Part shown: piece after piece, positions 34,989-44,266 of the stretch
Position numbering within the stretch: the stretch's first letter is position 1
How the letters are laid out: the number at the start of each line of letters is the position of its first letter
Source of the DNA: Chloroflexota bacterium
GTDB taxonomy: Bacteria; Chloroflexota; Dehalococcoidia; JACPPY01
Length of the DNA: 58,595 nucleotides
Direction: 5' to 3'
Assembly: GCA_016190755.1 (NCBI GenBank)
Contig: JACPPY010000004.1
Location: forward strand, 1-58,595
Notes under the pieces: generated by a model
Database searches by the model: none
What the model was told of the DNA's origin: nothing
What the model saw: the letters and a program-made list of their open reading frames with translations, nothing else
Program-made: the position numbers and the translations under genes

Positions 34989-36682
34989 TGAAAATTAGTT
35001 TCGAGCGGCTATATGTAATAAGTCTGCTAATCGTAGTGGCGTTCCTGGTGCTTTACCCAGTTGGCATGATCTTTTTTGGCAGTATCAGGGATACTGCACC
35101 GGGACTGGCTGGGCACTTTAGCCTTGATGGCTACGCAAAGATATTCCGTGACCCGGACACATATACACTACTGCTCGGGACGCTCTGGCTTGCCATCATC
35201 AGGACAGTCCTCATCGTGGTCACAGCCGTCTTTCTGGCTTGGGCAGTTAGCCGCACCAACATCCCTTATCGTGGCCTTCTTAAGGGCATCATCATCTTTG
35301 CTTTCTTTATGCCTTATATGCCCAAGATTCTGGCCTGGATCATAATGTTAAATTCCAGGACTGGCCTCATTAACCAAGCCGCAAGAACTATTTTCCCGCT
35401 AGGAGATGAAGGCCCTTTTAATGTTTACTCCTACGGAGGAATAATCTTTACCAGTGTGCTCTTATGGACCCCGATTTTGTTTATACTTCTTGTCCCCGTT
35501 TTTGAGGCTATGGATGCCAGCCTCGAAGAGCAATCGAGGATGTCCGGCGCCTCAATATGGAGGACTATCTGGCATATAGACGTACCGCTTGCGCGTCCAG
35601 CCCTTCTTGCAGCAACGGCCCTGGCCTTTGTGAGGATGATAGAATCATTTACAGTAGAACTGGTTTTGGGAATACCCGCCAAGATCTACGTCTTGACGAC
35701 GAAAATATACAATAACCTGGCATACACTGAACCTCCTCTATACCCGCCGGCGATGGCCTTAGCCGTAGGCCTATTGGTGATCACGATAATTATTGTAGCC
35801 ATACAGTGGAAGCTGCTGGGCCAGAGACAATATGGCACAGTTACTGGCAAGGGATTTCGAGTTGCTCCGGTAGACCTGCGGAAGTTCAAGTACCTTGTCT
35901 TTTCCGGCGTGCTATTGTTCATATTTCTAAACCTGGTTTTGCCGCTAGGTGTGTTGCTATGGGGCTCCTTCACCAAGATCGCAGGAGTCTTCATGCCCAA
36001 CATGTACACTTTAGCTCACTATCGATACGCATTGTCGACCACTATGTTTACCAGATCTATTGTCAATACATTAGTGATTGCTTCGATCAGCGCTACCGTA
36101 GCTATGGTCCTGTGTTCACTCGTGGGATATGTCGTGGTTAAAACGAACTTCCGGGAGAGGCGACCTCTTGATCTTGTGACTTGGCTCCCGTGGGCAATAC
36201 CTTCGATCGTATTGGCTTTAGGAATGCTCTGGGCTTATATTCTTTTGCCGTTGCCTTTCGGTCTGACTCTGTACGGGACAACGGGGATTATTATAGTTGC
36301 CTTCGTTACCAAAGGCTTTCCCATGGGAACAAGGACAATGACCAGTACCATGATTCAGATAACCAAGGAGCTTGAAGAGTCCTCCCGGATACATGGTGCT
36401 TCTTGGACCCAGACCTTTACCCGCATTATGCTGCCCTTGGTTAGCCCCGGGTTCATGTCAGGATGGCTGATCCTATTCACTTTAGCTGCCAAGGACCTGG
36501 ATACGGTCATCCTCCTCTACAATAGTCGGAGTATTATTCTCTCCACGCTAATGTACGAATGGTGGTGGCGGGGCGAGCTCGAGGAAGCATTCATTCTGGG
36601 GTTGATCCAAGCTGCCATCATAACGGTAGCCTACACCGGTGCCACCCTTCTTGGTCGGAAAATACTACCCCCTGTCACCTGA
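34988..36682 (+). CDS. ABC transporter permease, two fused permease domains, island B
   Basis: The 564-residue protein has about 12 membrane segments in two halves, with EAA-type loops EEQSRMSGASIWRTIWHIDV (about 178-197) and EESSRIHGASWTQTFTRIML (about 460-479). It is of the AfuB/ThiP type, like the island A permease, with which it shares the TVTGKGFR/TVTGRGYR segment joining the halves. It carries the binding protein's substrate across the membrane. No ATPase gene is found in island B. The gene is visibly less GC-rich than the housekeeping genes around it. Confidence 0.92.
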   Translation: MKISFERLYVISLLIVVAFLVLYPVGMIFFGSIRDTAPGLAGHFSLDGYAKIFRDPDTYTLLLGTLWLAIIRTVLIVVTAVFLAWAVSRTNIPYRGLLKGIIIFAFFMPYMPKILAWIIMLNSRTGLINQAARTIFPLGDEGPFNVYSYGGIIFTSVLLWTPILFILLVPVFEAMDASLEEQSRMSGASIWRTIWHIDVPLARPALLAATALAFVRMIESFTVELVLGIPAKIYVLTTKIYNNLAYTEPPLYPPAMALAVGLLVITIIIVAIQWKLLGQRQYGTVTGKGFRVAPVDLRKFKYLVFSGVLLFIFLNLVLPLGVLLWGSFTKIAGVFMPNMYTLAHYRYALSTTMFTRSIVNTLVIASISATVAMVLCSLVGYVVVKTNFRERRPLDLVTWLPWAIPSIVLALGMLWAYILLPLPFGLTLYGTTGIIIVAFVTKGFPMGTRTMTSTMIQITKELEESSRIHGASWTQTFTRIMLPLVSPGFMSGWLILFTLAAKDLDTVILLYNSRSIILSTLMYEWWWRGELEEAFILGLIQAAIITVAYTGATLLGRKILPPVT

Positions 36683-36739
36683 CACTAATGAACAAGTTCG
36701 GATTTCTCTCGAAGGAGTTTATGAAGGGAGGAGTTTGAA

Positions 36740-37462
36740 ATGATAATCTATGGCAAAGAGGTCCTTGACAGCCTGGACCAGTTGGTAAACCCGAAACATA
36801 CCGCCCTTTTGCTTGTGGACATTCAAAACGATCTTGTCTCGCCCGGAGGCTTCGAGGATAAGCAGGGGTATGACTTATCGGCCTGTCGCGGTATTGTTCC
36901 TCGAGTGAGGCGAGTCCTGGAAACAGCCAGGAATAAGGGTGTAATGGTAGTCCACACGCAGATGACTTATTTTCGCCAACCTGTTGTCGACTCACCTGTA
37001 CTTCTGCGTGCTCGGTTGATACGCTTTGGCCGTCCAAAGGGTGAAACTGGCAAATTACATTCACTTTGCATAGAAAACACCTGGGGCTGGCAAATAGTCG
37101 ATGAGCTAGCCCCTCTTCAAAACGAAATGGTCGTCAAGAAAAACCGCTTTAGCGCCTTCCACGGCACCAACCTCGACATTATATTGCGTAGCAACGGCAT
37201 CAAGACCGTAGTTATCGCCGGCGTTGTGACCAATGGTTGTGTCCTGGCGGCCGTCGTCGATGCACGGGCCCTCGATTACTATCCTGTTATCTTGCGGGAC
37301 TGCGTTGCCAGCGACAAGCGGGAGCTTCACGAGGCATCCTTGGTCATAATGTCATATTCATACGACGTCGTGGATTCAAAAGAGGTAATCAACCTCTGGC
37401 AAAGTGGAGGAGACAATCGTGTTAAGACGCATAAAAGAGCTACCGCGCGCAAGTCTGTGTAA
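36740..37462 (+). CDS. isochorismatase-family cysteine hydrolase
   Basis: This 240-residue alpha/beta hydrolase has the catalytic triad positions: Asp27 in ALLLVDIQNDL, Lys133/134 in VVKKNRFSAF and Cys167 in VTNGCV. The family includes nicotinamidases, carbamoyl hydrolases and N-carbamoylsarcosine amidases, so amide or carbamoyl hydrolysis is likely; a specific substrate cannot be named. GGGAGGAG precedes the ATG. The 3' end overlaps the next gene by about 40 bases. Confidence 0.9.
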   Translation: MIIYGKEVLDSLDQLVNPKHTALLLVDIQNDLVSPGGFEDKQGYDLSACRGIVPRVRRVLETARNKGVMVVHTQMTYFRQPVVDSPVLLRARLIRFGRPKGETGKLHSLCIENTWGWQIVDELAPLQNEMVVKKNRFSAFHGTNLDIILRSNGIKTVVIAGVVTNGCVLAAVVDARALDYYPVILRDCVASDKRELHEASLVIMSYSYDVVDSKEVINLWQSGGDNRVKTHKRATARKSV

Positions 37463-38429
37463 TCTGCCGACACCTCTAAATGATGCGCCAGGCCTATCTG
37501 CCAGACTTGGGGGCCCGCGAATCCTGATCAAACGTGATGATCTGACAGGGCTTGCTATGGGTGGTAACAAGTCGCGAATGCTGGAATTTTTGCTGGGCGA
37601 CGCAAAAAACACCGGCTCTGACGTAATAATTACGGCAGGCACTCCGCAGGGCAACGAATCATGCCACGCACTGGCCGGTGCGTCCAAACTGGGAATGGAA
37701 ACAATCTTGTTTGTTCTCAAAGGTTCTGACGAGGCGATCCAAGGCAATCATCTTCTGTATTATTTGCTTGCCACCGAAGTCAAGCCAATCGATATCAAGT
37801 ACGGCGACTTCTCCACTATTTCCAAAAAGATGAATGATCTGGCTGACGAACTCAAAAGCAAAGGTCGCAAGCCATATGTCTTGCATCTGGGCGTACGAAA
37901 ACCTCTGAAAACAATCGGCTATGTCCTTCTGGCCGGCGAGATCTGTACGCAATTACAGGAGAAAGGTATCAAACCTCAGTATTTGTTTCTGGCGAGCGCA
38001 TCGGGTTGTACACAGGCCGGGCTTACCTTAGGAGCCAAGTATTTTGGAGCTCCCTTCAAGGTGATCGGCACAAGGACTCATAGTATGTGGTCAAGAGAAG
38101 AACACATACAAAGGATAGCTCAGTTAGCTAATGAGACAGGTGAATTCTTAGATATCGACACAAGGGTTGAACCGCACGATGTGACGGTAATCGAAGGGTA
38201 CCAGAGCAGTAGTCACGCGCCCACTAGCAAGAGTATCCAGGCTATCAGGCTACTGGCCAAGGCTGAGGGCATCTTCATTGATCCAGCTTACACGGGGAAA
38301 GCCATGGCAGCACTCATAGACCAGGTACAAGAGCACGAGATCAAGTCTAACGATACCGTCATCTTTTATCATACCGGAGGTCTCCCGGCAATCTTCGCCA
38401 GTAACGAAAGGCTTCTAGCAGGCGCGTGA
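37419..38429 (+). CDS. D-cysteine desulfhydrase / ACC deaminase-family PLP enzyme
   Basis: GTG 37419 follows GGAGGAG and gives 336 residues. The PLP lysine lies in LAMGGNKSRMLEF (Lys51), with the substrate-binding TPQGNESCHALAGA and the C-terminal FYHTGGLPAIFA. This is the fold type II group containing D-cysteine desulfhydrase, L-cysteate sulfo-lyase and 1-aminocyclopropane-1-carboxylate deaminase. Release of ammonia or a sulfur group from an amino acid produced by the hydrolases is plausible. The exact substrate is open. Confidence 0.88.
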   Translation: MLRRIKELPRASLCNLPTPLNDAPGLSARLGGPRILIKRDDLTGLAMGGNKSRMLEFLLGDAKNTGSDVIITAGTPQGNESCHALAGASKLGMETILFVLKGSDEAIQGNHLLYYLLATEVKPIDIKYGDFSTISKKMNDLADELKSKGRKPYVLHLGVRKPLKTIGYVLLAGEICTQLQEKGIKPQYLFLASASGCTQAGLTLGAKYFGAPFKVIGTRTHSMWSREEHIQRIAQLANETGEFLDIDTRVEPHDVTVIEGYQSSSHAPTSKSIQAIRLLAKAEGIFIDPAYTGKAMAALIDQVQEHEIKSNDTVIFYHTGGLPAIFASNERLLAGA

Positions 38430-38507
38430 CATTTCCTCCCCTGTCCTTCCGCGCAAGTGAGACTGTCCAAAAACGCGAATGGACAGCGGCTGATAAGGAG
38501 GCACATA

Positions 38508-39920
38508 GTGGCTAAATTCCTTCCAATTGGGCAAGAGGATCCGATGAGCACGCTTTGCAGGATGGTGATAAACACGGACTACGAAAACTTGCCGGCGAGC
38601 GTAATAGATCACGCCAAAAAGTCTCTCCTGAATATTATGGCGGTTACTATTGGTGGCTCAGCTATGGAAGGTATTCGATCCGTGGTCGATTTGGTTAAGG
38701 AGAAAGAGGGTAAACCAGAGAGTTTCATACCTTTCTATGGGGGGAAAGTACCTGCTTCAGAAGCTGGTCTGGCTATCGGGCCCATGTCTCGGGCCATGGA
38801 TATGGGGGATATCCACGAAGAAGACGGGTTTTCCAGTTCGTATACCTTCCCCGCGTTGTTGGCAGCAACAGGATTGAGGGCAAGGATAAGCGGTAGAGAG
38901 TTCATAGCTGCTTTCGTCGTTGGTCAGGAGGTAATGATCCGCATCGGCATAGCATACAAGGGCTTCCCCAGGGGTGCAGCCGTTGGCGGAGGTCCCGGGC
39001 ACTTCATTTTTGGGCCTGTAGCTTCCGTCGGCAAGTTGCTTGGCTTAAGCTTGGAGGAACTCGAGAACGCCCAGGGTATTGCCCGCACAATGACGCAACC
39101 ACACGACGCGTCGATGTACAGTCCTGCGACTCTAATGGTACGTGTCCATCACGGTTTCGTTTGCCAGGATGCCATCAATGCTTGCCTGCTGGCCAGAAAA
39201 GGCATTACCGGTCCTCGTAACATGGTCTTGTCTGCACCCAAGGGGTTCCTGGGCATGGCTAGATGGGAAACCGAACCGGGGGTGTTGACAAGAGGCCTAG
39301 GCGAGGAATGGGAGACGGCAAACGTAATAATAAAGCCATACGCCTGTTGCATGGGCGCACACACTGCGATTGATGCGCTGCTGGATCAGATGAGGGAGCA
39401 CAACTTCAAGGCTGATGATATTTCTCACATAGATGTTGAGGAGTCCTCATTAACCTGGGGAGTTTTTCAGCGCATACTCTCTGATCCAAATCCTCAGACG
39501 GTTGAGGAGTGCCAGTTCAATTTATACTACGTTGTTGCTGCAGCTGCCTATGATAAGGATGTTTTGCTAGATTCTTTTACGCCAGAAGCGAGGGCTCGCC
39601 AAAACGCCCGCGAGCTAATGGCCAGGATATCGGTAAGGGAAGATTCAGGTTTGCGCAAATTTGCTGCAAGGGTTAATATCACGCTTAAGGACGGTAGGAA
39701 ATATTCAAAAGAGTGCGCCTATCTTAAAGGACATCCCCGAAATCCGTTCACTGAACAAGAATTAGTAGATAAATTCAAGAAGTGTGTCCCCTTCTCAGCT
39801 TACAAACTCACTGACAAAGCAGTTGACTCAATGATTAACGCCCTTTTGAACTTGGAGAAGGTTGACGATGTGGTAAGTGACCTAATCGTTCCTCTGACGC
39901 CGAAAGAAAGGACAAACTAG
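38508..39920 (+). CDS. MmgE/PrpD family protein
   Basis: GTG 38508 follows AAGGAGG by 6 bases and gives 470 residues. It has the family pattern: LPASVIDHAKKSLLNIMAVT, the active-site region MSRAMDMGDIHEEDGFSS, HFIFGPVASVGKLLGLSLEE, KPYACCMGAHTAIDALL. The family includes 2-methylcitrate dehydratase and cis-aconitate decarboxylase. A dehydration or decarboxylation late in the island B pathway is likely. A 6-bp hairpin (CTGTCC/GGACAG, 38463-38486) lies just ahead of the ribosome-binding site. Confidence 0.9.
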   Translation: MAKFLPIGQEDPMSTLCRMVINTDYENLPASVIDHAKKSLLNIMAVTIGGSAMEGIRSVVDLVKEKEGKPESFIPFYGGKVPASEAGLAIGPMSRAMDMGDIHEEDGFSSSYTFPALLAATGLRARISGREFIAAFVVGQEVMIRIGIAYKGFPRGAAVGGGPGHFIFGPVASVGKLLGLSLEELENAQGIARTMTQPHDASMYSPATLMVRVHHGFVCQDAINACLLARKGITGPRNMVLSAPKGFLGMARWETEPGVLTRGLGEEWETANVIIKPYACCMGAHTAIDALLDQMREHNFKADDISHIDVEESSLTWGVFQRILSDPNPQTVEECQFNLYYVVAAAAYDKDVLLDSFTPEARARQNARELMARISVREDSGLRKFAARVNITLKDGRKYSKECAYLKGHPRNPFTEQELVDKFKKCVPFSAYKLTDKAVDSMINALLNLEKVDDVVSDLIVPLTPKERTN

Positions 39921-40024
39921 ACCAATCCAAGTAAGTGAGAAACAAAGGATGAGCAATCGCACTGCGGCCTGGTCAAGGCCCAGCTAACACAACCCGGTGT
40001 AGATTCCTGGAGGCCAACAACGTC

Positions 40025-40046
40025 GCGCGAGGGCTTCGGCTCGCGC
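40025..40046 (+). other. GC-rich stem-loop after island B
   Basis: GCGCGAG (40025-40031) pairs perfectly with CTCGCGC (40040-40046). No T-run follows, so a factor-independent terminator is unlikely. ACATTGTGC occurs twice shortly after (near 40063 and 40073). The rest of 39921-40136 holds no gene. Confidence 0.35.
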
Positions 40047-40136
40047 GGCAGCAGAGGCCGGACATTGTGCTACATTGTGCAGTTGGGTATACTTGTTCCG
40101 GCGTGTCGAGACATATCAAGGAGTACGGAGGCTTGT

Positions 40137-40508
40137 ATGAGGAAGAAGATCTTGTTAGCAGACGATGAAGATACTGTCAGGTCTCTTATAGCTGCGACGA
40201 TAAGAGATGACTCCCAGTATGTCCTGCTGGAAGCCCGTGATGGGAAAGAGGCATTGGAAATTGCTCGCCGGGAGAAGCCGGACCTGATACTGCTGGACAT
40301 AGTGATGCCGGGACTGACAGGTTTCGATGTCTGCCAACAGTTGAAGTCAGACCCGGCAACGAAGAGTATATCTATCGTCTTGCTTACCGCACTGTCCCAG
40401 GAGTCGGACAGGGAGACAGGCCGCAGGGCGGGCGCTGATGGATATTTTTCCAAGCCATTCAGCCCGATAGCACTCTTAAGGAAGGCCGAGGAAGCCCTGA
40501 AAACCTAG
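40137..40508 (+). CDS. single-domain response regulator (CheY-like)
   Basis: ATG 40137 with GGAGG upstream gives 123 residues, a lone receiver domain. It has the acidic pair in LLADDED, the phospho-acceptor Asp54 in LILLDIVMPG, the Thr/Ser position in VLLTAL and Lys in YFSKPFSP, so it should be phosphorylatable. There is no output domain and no kinase gene adjacent. It may act as a phosphate shuttle or bind a target protein. It sits at the junction between island B and the pdx genes. Confidence 0.92.
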   Translation: MRKKILLADDEDTVRSLIAATIRDDSQYVLLEARDGKEALEIARREKPDLILLDIVMPGLTGFDVCQQLKSDPATKSISIVLLTALSQESDRETGRRAGADGYFSKPFSPIALLRKAEEALKT

Positions 40509-40559
40509 CATATCAGTGGTTTGCGAAGGCTCAATTGCGATTGTAAAATTAAGTTGCTA

Positions 40560-40587
40560 CAGGAGTTATTAAGCAGGAGTTATTAAG
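40560..40587 (+). repeat. perfect 14-bp tandem duplication containing the pdxS ribosome-binding site
   Basis: CAGGAGTTATTAAG is repeated exactly (40560-40573 and 40574-40587). Each copy holds AGGAG; the second lies about 11 bases before the pdxS GTG. Probably a recent slippage duplication. Confidence 0.9.
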
Positions 40588-40590
40588 AAC

Positions 40591-41472
40591 GTGGAAAATG
40601 GGAATTGGAGGCTCAAGACTGGTCTGGCACAGATGTTAAAGGGTGGCGTGATCATGGATGTGGTCACACCAGAACATGCCAAGATCGCCGAGGCCGCTGG
40701 TGCTTGCGCTGTCATGGCGTTGGAGAGAGTGCCGGCTGACATACGCTCCGCCGGTGGCGTGGCGCGAATGTCCGACCCATCGATCATCGAGGCGATAATC
40801 CATGCCGTCTCCATACCGGTTATGGCCAAGTGCCGCATAGGGCATTTTGCCGAGGCGCAGGTGCTTGAAGCGCTTGGCGTGGACTATATTGACGAGTCAG
40901 AAGTGCTTACTCCTGCCGACGAGCAGTACCATGTAATGAAACACGATTTCAAGGTGCCCTTCGTTTGCGGTTGTCGTGATCTGGGCGAAGCCCTACGACG
41001 AATATCAGAGGGAGCTGCGATGATCCGCACCAAGGGCGAGGCAGGCACGGGCAATATAGTCGAAGCTGTCAGACATATGCGGGCCGTACAGAGCGGGCTA
41101 CAAAGGCTGAAGGGGCTCCCGGAAGACAAGCTCGAAGAGGAGGCAAAGGCCATGCGTGTGCCTCTGGAGCTTGTAGTCGAGGTGCACAAGTCAGGCAAGC
41201 TTCCTGTGGTGAACTTCGCCGCCGGTGGAGTCGCTACGCCAGCGGATGCAGCCCTCATGATGCAGCTTGGCGCTGAAGGCATCTTCGTTGGCTCAGGTGT
41301 CTTCAAGTCATCCGACCCGGAACAGCGTGCGCGCGCCATAGTCAAGGCTACCACGCACTATAAGGACCCTCATATCGTGGCAGAGGTGTCCCGTGGGCTC
41401 GGCAATGCAATGCCTGGGCTAGACGTCCGCACCATTCCGAAGGAGGCACTCCTGGCGCCCAGGGGGTGGTAG
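40591..41472 (+). CDS. pdxS: pyridoxal 5'-phosphate synthase lyase subunit PdxS
   Basis: PdxS builds PLP from ribose 5-phosphate, glyceraldehyde 3-phosphate and ammonia. The 293-residue barrel has [18 protein letters not shown] with the first catalytic lysine region, [18 protein letters not shown], and [19 protein letters not shown] with the second lysine. The GTG start is preceded by duplicated AGGAG sites. It is coupled to pdxT directly downstream. Many PLP enzymes in this window (desulfurase, decarboxylase, transaminase) depend on this cofactor. Confidence 0.97.
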   Translation: MENGNWRLKTGLAQMLKGGVIMDVVTPEHAKIAEAAGACAVMALERVPADIRSAGGVARMSDPSIIEAIIHAVSIPVMAKCRIGHFAEAQVLEALGVDYIDESEVLTPADEQYHVMKHDFKVPFVCGCRDLGEALRRISEGAAMIRTKGEAGTGNIVEAVRHMRAVQSGLQRLKGLPEDKLEEEAKAMRVPLELVVEVHKSGKLPVVNFAAGGVATPADAALMMQLGAEGIFVGSGVFKSSDPEQRARAIVKATTHYKDPHIVAEVSRGLGNAMPGLDVRTIPKEALLAPRGW

Positions 41473-41477
41473 CGCCC

Positions 41478-42065
41478 ATGCCGACTCCTACCGTAGGAGT
41501 TCTGGCCCTCCAGGGGGGCTTCGCGGAGCATGCGTCAATGCTGGAGAAACTGGGGGCCAAGACTGCAATAGTACGCCTGTCCGCTGACCTTGAGCGTATC
41601 CAGGGCCTTGTACTGCCCGGAGGAGAAAGCACGACCATAAGCCGCCTCATGTCAGAGTACGGGCTGTTCGCACCGATTCGGAACATGGCGGCGTCTGGAT
41701 TCCCTATTATGGGTACTTGCGCCGGCCTTGTCATGCTATCCCAACTTGATTCCGGCACTTATCCACAAACCATCGGGGTCATGGATGTAGTAGTGAAGCG
41801 CAATGCCTATGGCAGGCAGATCGATAGCTTCGAATCCGATCTGGATATACCCGCACTGGGAACGAAACCCTTCCCCGGCGTATTCATTCGCGCACCCAAA
41901 GTAAGCAGCGTGGGTCCGGCTGCCACTGTCCTGTCCAGGCTAAACAACGGGAACGGTGTAGTGGCAGTGCGGCAGGGCAACCTGCTGGGTTGCTCCTTCC
42001 ATCCAGAGCTCACCAGCGATACCCGGCTTCACAGCTATTTCTTACAGATGATCACGGGTCCCTGA
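41478..42065 (+). CDS. pdxT: pyridoxal 5'-phosphate synthase glutaminase subunit PdxT
   Basis: PdxT supplies ammonia from glutamine to PdxS. From ATG 41478 it has 195 residues with GVLALQGGFAEH, the LPGGESTTISRL oxyanion block, the nucleophile Cys in GTCAGLV and the His/Glu pair in CSFHPELT. A GTG at 41466 that overlaps pdxS is also in frame, but the ATG start matches the usual N-terminus. The next gene follows 10 bases later. Confidence 0.96.
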   Translation: MPTPTVGVLALQGGFAEHASMLEKLGAKTAIVRLSADLERIQGLVLPGGESTTISRLMSEYGLFAPIRNMAASGFPIMGTCAGLVMLSQLDSGTYPQTIGVMDVVVKRNAYGRQIDSFESDLDIPALGTKPFPGVFIRAPKVSSVGPAATVLSRLNNGNGVVAVRQGNLLGCSFHPELTSDTRLHSYFLQMITGP

Positions 42066-42075
42066 ACGAGGCAAG

Positions 42076-43596
42076 ATGTCTTTACAAAAAGTAGTCACCG
42101 ATGACCTGGAGGCTATGCTAAATGCCCTGCCGCCCAGAGCCTTAGAACCCCTGCGCCACCATCCATCTCTTCACGACCTCTTGGAAATTATACTCGACCT
42201 TGGCCGTCCTGTAGAAGCCAGATTTCCCGGCGCCGATGCCATGCTGAGCCCAATCGAAGTTAGCCAGCAGGACATAGACTACGTCGTGTCGCGTATCGGC
42301 GCATTCGGCGACGACAACCGGGCCGGCATTGAGCGCACACTCCATCGTATTTCAGCCATTCGCAACCGCCAGGAACGCATCGTGGGGCTTACCTGCCGCG
42401 TGGGCAGGGCCGTGTACGGCACTATACGAATAATCCAGGACCTTATCGAGTCAGGCAAGAGCGTTCTGCTGCTGGGACGGCCGGGGGTGGGCAAAACAAC
42501 AATGTTGCGCGAGGTAGCCCGCGTGCTGGCCGATGACTTCAAGAAACGCGTCATCATCGTGGACACCTCGAATGAAATAGCTGGCGACGGCGATATCCCG
42601 CACCCGGCAATCGGGCACGCACGGCGTATGCAAGTGCGCACGCCCACGATGCAGCATGCGGTGATGATTGAGGCCGTGGAAAACCATATGCCCGAAGTAA
42701 TCATCATTGACGAGATAGGCACGGAACTGGAGGCGCTTGCCGCGCGAACGATAGCCGAGAGGGGTGTTCAACTCGTCGCCACGGCGCACGGCAATACGCT
42801 TAACAACCTGATAATGAACCCCACGCTGTCGGACCTTGTCGGCGGCGTTCAGACCGTCACACTAAGCGATGAGGAGGCCAAGCGAAGGGGGACTCAGAAA
42901 ACCATACTGGAGAGGAAGGCGCCGCCTACATTCAACATGCTGGTGGAGATACAGGACTGGGAGCGAGTGACGGTGCATCCAGATGTTGGCGAGGCCGTGG
43001 ACGCGATACTTCGAGGCCAGCACCCGTCGGGCGAAGTGCGGTGGCTGGACGAGAACGCCGAGGTGAGAAAGGAAGAGGCTCCGATTGCCACGGAAGAGCG
43101 GCAGGTGCGCCGCTTCCCATTCAAAGAGGGCAAGGTGATGCGCGTGTACCCGTTCGGTGTGAGCCGAGAACGGCTGGAATCGGCAGCACGAGAACTACAC
43201 ACGCCTATCGAGATAATCAATGACCTGGACGGCGCGAACCTGGTGTTGACGTCGAAGAAATACTTCCGCTCCAAGACCAAAAAAGTGAAGGACGCCGAGG
43301 CCGCCGGCATACCTATTTACGTGTTGCGGAGCAACACACTTCAGCAAATGAAGCAGTTCCTGCACTCAATCTTCCCACGGGAGAAAGAGGACGCGGTGAA
43401 ATCTGCCTTGCGAGAGGCTGAGGACGCGATTACGCAGATCGAAAGCGGTGAATCCACGATAGACCTCAGCCCTCAAAGCGCCTATATCCGACGTCTCCAG
43501 CACTTACTGGCCGAGGAGCACAGCCTGTCCTCGCGCAGCCTAGGTAAGGAACCGGACCGGCACGTAACCATTTTTAAGGATGACTCTCGTTTTTGA
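42076..43596 (+). CDS. SpoIIIAA-like AAA ATPase with C-terminal R3H domain
   Basis: The 506-residue protein has a RecA/AAA core with the P-loop LLLGRPGVGKTTMLREVAR, VDTSNEIAGDGDIPHPAIG, Walker B VIIIDEIGTELEA and TAHGNTLNNL, as in SpoIIIAA and related chloroplast/cyanobacterial proteins. The C-terminus (about 470-500) is an R3H nucleic-acid-binding module, RRLQHLLAEEHSLSSRSLG then EPDRHVTIF. A role in RNA or DNA metabolism is likely. Sporulation is not implied, as no other spore gene is seen. It overlaps tmk by 17 bases. Confidence 0.88.
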   Translation: MSLQKVVTDDLEAMLNALPPRALEPLRHHPSLHDLLEIILDLGRPVEARFPGADAMLSPIEVSQQDIDYVVSRIGAFGDDNRAGIERTLHRISAIRNRQERIVGLTCRVGRAVYGTIRIIQDLIESGKSVLLLGRPGVGKTTMLREVARVLADDFKKRVIIVDTSNEIAGDGDIPHPAIGHARRMQVRTPTMQHAVMIEAVENHMPEVIIIDEIGTELEALAARTIAERGVQLVATAHGNTLNNLIMNPTLSDLVGGVQTVTLSDEEAKRRGTQKTILERKAPPTFNMLVEIQDWERVTVHPDVGEAVDAILRGQHPSGEVRWLDENAEVRKEEAPIATEERQVRRFPFKEGKVMRVYPFGVSRERLESAARELHTPIEIINDLDGANLVLTSKKYFRSKTKKVKDAEAAGIPIYVLRSNTLQQMKQFLHSIFPREKEDAVKSALREAEDAITQIESGESTIDLSPQSAYIRRLQHLLAEEHSLSSRSLGKEPDRHVTIFKDDSRF

Positions 43597-44266
43597 TATG
43601 CATAGCGTGTCAAGGCAAGGTGCCCCGTTCATAGTATTTGAAGGCGGAGATGGCAGCGGAAAAACGACGCAGGCGAGGTTGCTTTTCAGGCGGCTGCAGC
43701 GCACGGGCATTCCCTCGATATTTACACGCGACCCTGGCGGCACAGATCTCGGCCGCCAGATAGAGCGCTGGCTCAAGCGGTCCAATGACGTAATGCCGCG
43801 GAACGAGCTTCTCCTCTTCGCGGCCTCCCGTTCTCTCCTGACCGACCGTGTCATACGCCCGGCGTTGTATTCCGGCAAGGTTGTAGTATGTGACCGGTAT
43901 GCGCCATCGTCCACCGCCTACCAGGGTTACGGCCGCACAATAGACCTTGAGCTGGTTGAGACCATCAACCAATCAGCTACCGGCGGCTTGCGGCCGGACT
44001 TGGTACTGCTCTTCGATATACAGCCCGAGGAAGGGCTTGCCCGCAAAGGATCGGGCGTAGCAGACCGTTTCCAGGAGGAGGGGATCGCCTTCCATAACCG
44101 CGTGCGAGTGGGGTACCTCAGGATGGCTGCAGCAGCGCCGGAGCGCTGGACCGTGTTGGATGCTACGTTGCCGCGATCAACCCTTTCGGCATCGGTGTGG
44201 GACAGAGTCAGCGGCATGCTTGAATCTCTGAAGGCTACGGAAACGACAGGAGCCGCCATACGATAG
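43580..44266 (+). CDS. tmk: thymidylate kinase
   Basis: Phosphorylates dTMP to dTDP. The P-loop is VFEGGDGSGKTTQARLL, followed by TRDPGGTDLGRQIE, the DRY-type CDRYAPSSTAYQGYGR and a lid with KGSGVADRFQEEG. ATG 43580 overlaps the preceding gene; ATG 43598 (just after that gene's stop) is an alternative and gives a more usual N-terminus. Neither has a good ribosome-binding site, consistent with coupling. Its stop overlaps the presumed start of the DUF429 gene. Confidence 0.94.
   Translation: MTLVFDMHSVSRQGAPFIVFEGGDGSGKTTQARLLFRRLQRTGIPSIFTRDPGGTDLGRQIERWLKRSNDVMPRNELLLFAASRSLLTDRVIRPALYSGKVVVCDRYAPSSTAYQGYGRTIDLELVETINQSATGGLRPDLVLLFDIQPEEGLARKGSGVADRFQEEGIAFHNRVRVGYLRMAAAAPERWTVLDATLPRSTLSASVWDRVSGMLESLKATETTGAAIR

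Noticed and set aside
40025-40046. Hairpin after MmgE/PrpD as the island B terminator
   Set aside because: The stem is strong but no T-run follows, so intrinsic termination cannot be claimed.
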